Part shown: one piece after another, positions 53,699-54,849 of the stretch | How positions within the stretch are numbered: position 1 is the stretch's first letter | Layout: the number at the start of each line of letters is the position of its first letter | From: Alistipes sp. ZOR0009 | GTDB lineage: Bacteria; Bacteroidota; Bacteroidia; Bacteroidales; ZOR0009 | Assembly: GCF_000798815.1 (NCBI RefSeq) | Contig: NZ_JTLD01000019.1 | Coordinates: 1-54,849 of the forward strand | DNA: 54,849 nt | Direction of reading: 5' to 3' | Translations under genes and position numbers: made by a program | Notes under the pieces: generated by a model | What the model was told of the DNA's origin: nothing | The model's database searches: none | What the model saw: the letters and a program-made list of their open reading frames with translations, nothing else

Positions 53699-54361
53699 TT
53701 AATCTACTTTTACGGCTTCATCGAATTTTCCATTTTTTCCATATAAGCCTAGGTTTCCGTTACTCTCAAGAATGTAGTATTCCCCATGAGCATTATTATA
53801 CTCATACTTAGTTATACCACTTTTTTTCTTCTCTTTGATTTTTTCTTCAGAAGCAGAACCATCTGTGAATGTTGTTTTCATTAACAGAGTTCCTTTTATG
53901 TTTTTATAAAGAATAAGCGAAGCTCCCATGAGGCTTTTGTCGCATCTCCATTTTCCTATTACTTCTCCATTAGTATTTGATGCTTGGTTAGAGATACTGT
54001 CTTTACTAATGGGAGGGTTGTTGATTTCTACTTGGAGTTCTGGCTTAAAATGAGTGGTTGCCCAAGCATAAGAGTTTGCATCCATTTCAGGTAAATAGTA
54101 GAAAATCCATAGTTTGTCATATTGGCTTCTAGAGGATTTCAATTCGTACGCGATTTCGGTTAATGCAGATTCATCAACAGTTTTGTTAATCCGAATAGAA
54201 ACATTGTCTTTGCTAAGTGCTTCGTTTGGCTCTTCTGAAATAATTTCATACTTAACATCACTTGGAATACTTGTTTGTTCTACATTCTCACTCTTTGATT
54301 TATTTGGTTGATTGCAAGCAAATAATGAAATAGCAATAAGGAGGTAAAAGATTCTTTTCAC
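53699..54361 (-). CDS. Orphan lipoprotein
   Basis: About 220 residues, read from a GTG at 54361 as MKRIFYLLIAISLFAC, with the lipobox LFAC and then a Ser/Lys/Asn-rich linker (NQPNKSKSENVEQ). An ATG at 54463 is in frame but would put 34 residues before the signal, so the GTG is preferred. The mature part has a first domain with LWIFYYLPEMDANSYAWATTHF and a second with GEVIGKWRCDKSLMGASLILYKN and YEYNNAHGEYYILESNGNLGLY, a lipocalin-like strand pattern. I do not recognise the family. AT-rich like the next gene. The repeat array lies about 210 bp upstream. Confidence 0.7.
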   Translation of the reverse strand: MKRIFYLLIAISLFACNQPNKSKSENVEQTSIPSDVKYEIISEEPNEALSKDNVSIRINKTVDESALTEIAYELKSSRSQYDKLWIFYYLPEMDANSYAWATTHFKPELQVEINNPPISKDSISNQASNTNGEVIGKWRCDKSLMGASLILYKNIKGTLLMKTTFTDGSASEEKIKEKKKSGITKYEYNNAHGEYYILESNGNLGLYGKNGKFDEAVKVD

Positions 54362-54570
54362 GGTGACAAAATTATTTGTGTTATTGATAGATTTTTTAAT
54401 TGTTATTCTTGCAAACCTACTCCCAAACTGGAGATGAACCAAATCTGTTCCTAAGGTTTCCAATTATAAATATTGCTTGCTAAAATAGGCATTATTTAGT
54501 GTTGTTGAACTTTTTGTCTGTAGAAAAAATGGCCATATACAAAGGTTTGTAACGGTTCAATGATGCATTA

Positions 54571-54849
54571 TCGGGGTCCAGAACCGGGTCGACGCGCCGT
54601 TGGACGTATCCGTTGGGGTTATAGAACGTATCTGGGGTGGTTCGGAACCGGGTCGGAGGGGTTTTGAGGTGGTCGGTCGGGGTTCGGAACCGGGTCGACG
54701 CGTCGTTGGACGTATCCGTTGGGGTTGTACAACGTGTCCGGGGTGGTCCGGGACGTATCCGACGGGGTTGTACAACGTATCCGTTGGGGTTATGCAACGT
54801 ATCTGGGGTGGTTCGGAACCGGGTCGGAGGGGTTCTGAGGTGGTCGGTC
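54571..54849 (-). repeat. Repeat array 2 (same family as array 1, opposite orientation)
   Basis: Read on the minus strand, this array uses the same building blocks as array 1: half-units CCCGGTTCCGA, ACCCCGACCGA, ACCCCTCCGA; 21/22-bp units with GGATACGT or AGATACGT cores; and the 31-bp unit ending CGACGCGTCGA. About seven cores are visible. The block starting TTCGGAACCGGGTCGGAGG (plus strand) occurs at 54641 and again at 54812, exactly 171 bp apart, the same period as array 1. The left end decays near 54571. The right end is cut by the window, so the full size is not known. Reading frames across it are not convincing genes. Confidence 0.9.

Noticed and set aside
54492-54797. Minus-strand ORF of about 100 codons through repeat array 2
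   Set aside because: It is built from the repeat and its tail runs into AT-rich flank; no gene features.

Overview
The window looks like a chromosomal segment of a Bacteroidota bacterium, probably Bacteroidales or a close relative (inference). The reasons are promoters of the TTG-N19/20-TAnnTTTG type, a BT_3928-type DoxX protein, a DUF4831 protein, an OMP_b-brl_3 barrel protein, a bifunctional Nnr, an HsdR_N-domain protein divergent from amn-holA, and a folP-cdaA pair. Most of the window is ordinary housekeeping sequence arranged in short operons, many closed by clear intrinsic terminators.

Layout. 1-1.4 kb: start of a pst phosphate-uptake operon (minus strand) with TTAA direct repeats upstream, then tRNA-Pro(GGG). 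1.6-6.3 kb: trxB; tmk with a DoxX-type gene; folP with cdaA. 6.4-10.9 kb: a small secreted protein; the operon amn-holA-rhomboid-aminotransferase IV; an HsdR_N protein. 11-22 kb: GNAT enzyme, lipoyl E2 acyltransferase, class I/II aminotransferase, TPR protein, recR, Sel1 protein, a sodium:solute symporter, cdd, a LysM glucosaminidase, DUF202 and DUF4831 proteins. 22-29.7 kb: nnr, a POT peptide transporter, an S4 protein, repeat array 1, dipeptidyl peptidase IV and an AlkD-type protein. The peptide transporter and DPP IV suggest peptide use. 30-38.4 kb: an outer-membrane barrel protein, uvrA with a helical partner, queD/queE, and two lipoproteins. 38.7-44 kb: two tRNA-Leu genes and the nucleotide-sugar operon ugd-uxs-rfbD-pgm. 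44.3-50.8 kb: rpsA-STAS-rnz-guaA, then a Pit phosphate transporter. 50.9-54.5 kb: a GC-rich sulfatase followed by an AT-rich stretch with two orphan envelope proteins. 54.57 kb to the end: repeat array 2.

The strongest unexplained signal is a mosaic repeat family present at two loci 28 kb apart in opposite orientation (25957-26562 and 54571-54849, the second running off the window). It is built from 10/11-bp half-units and 21/22-bp units with a GGATACGT core. These are organised into a 171-bp higher-order unit, and the 171-bp spacing is seen independently at both loci. Unit junctions are small dyads about two helical turns apart. I do not recognise the family. It does not behave like a gene, CRISPR or insertion sequence, and its function is unknown.
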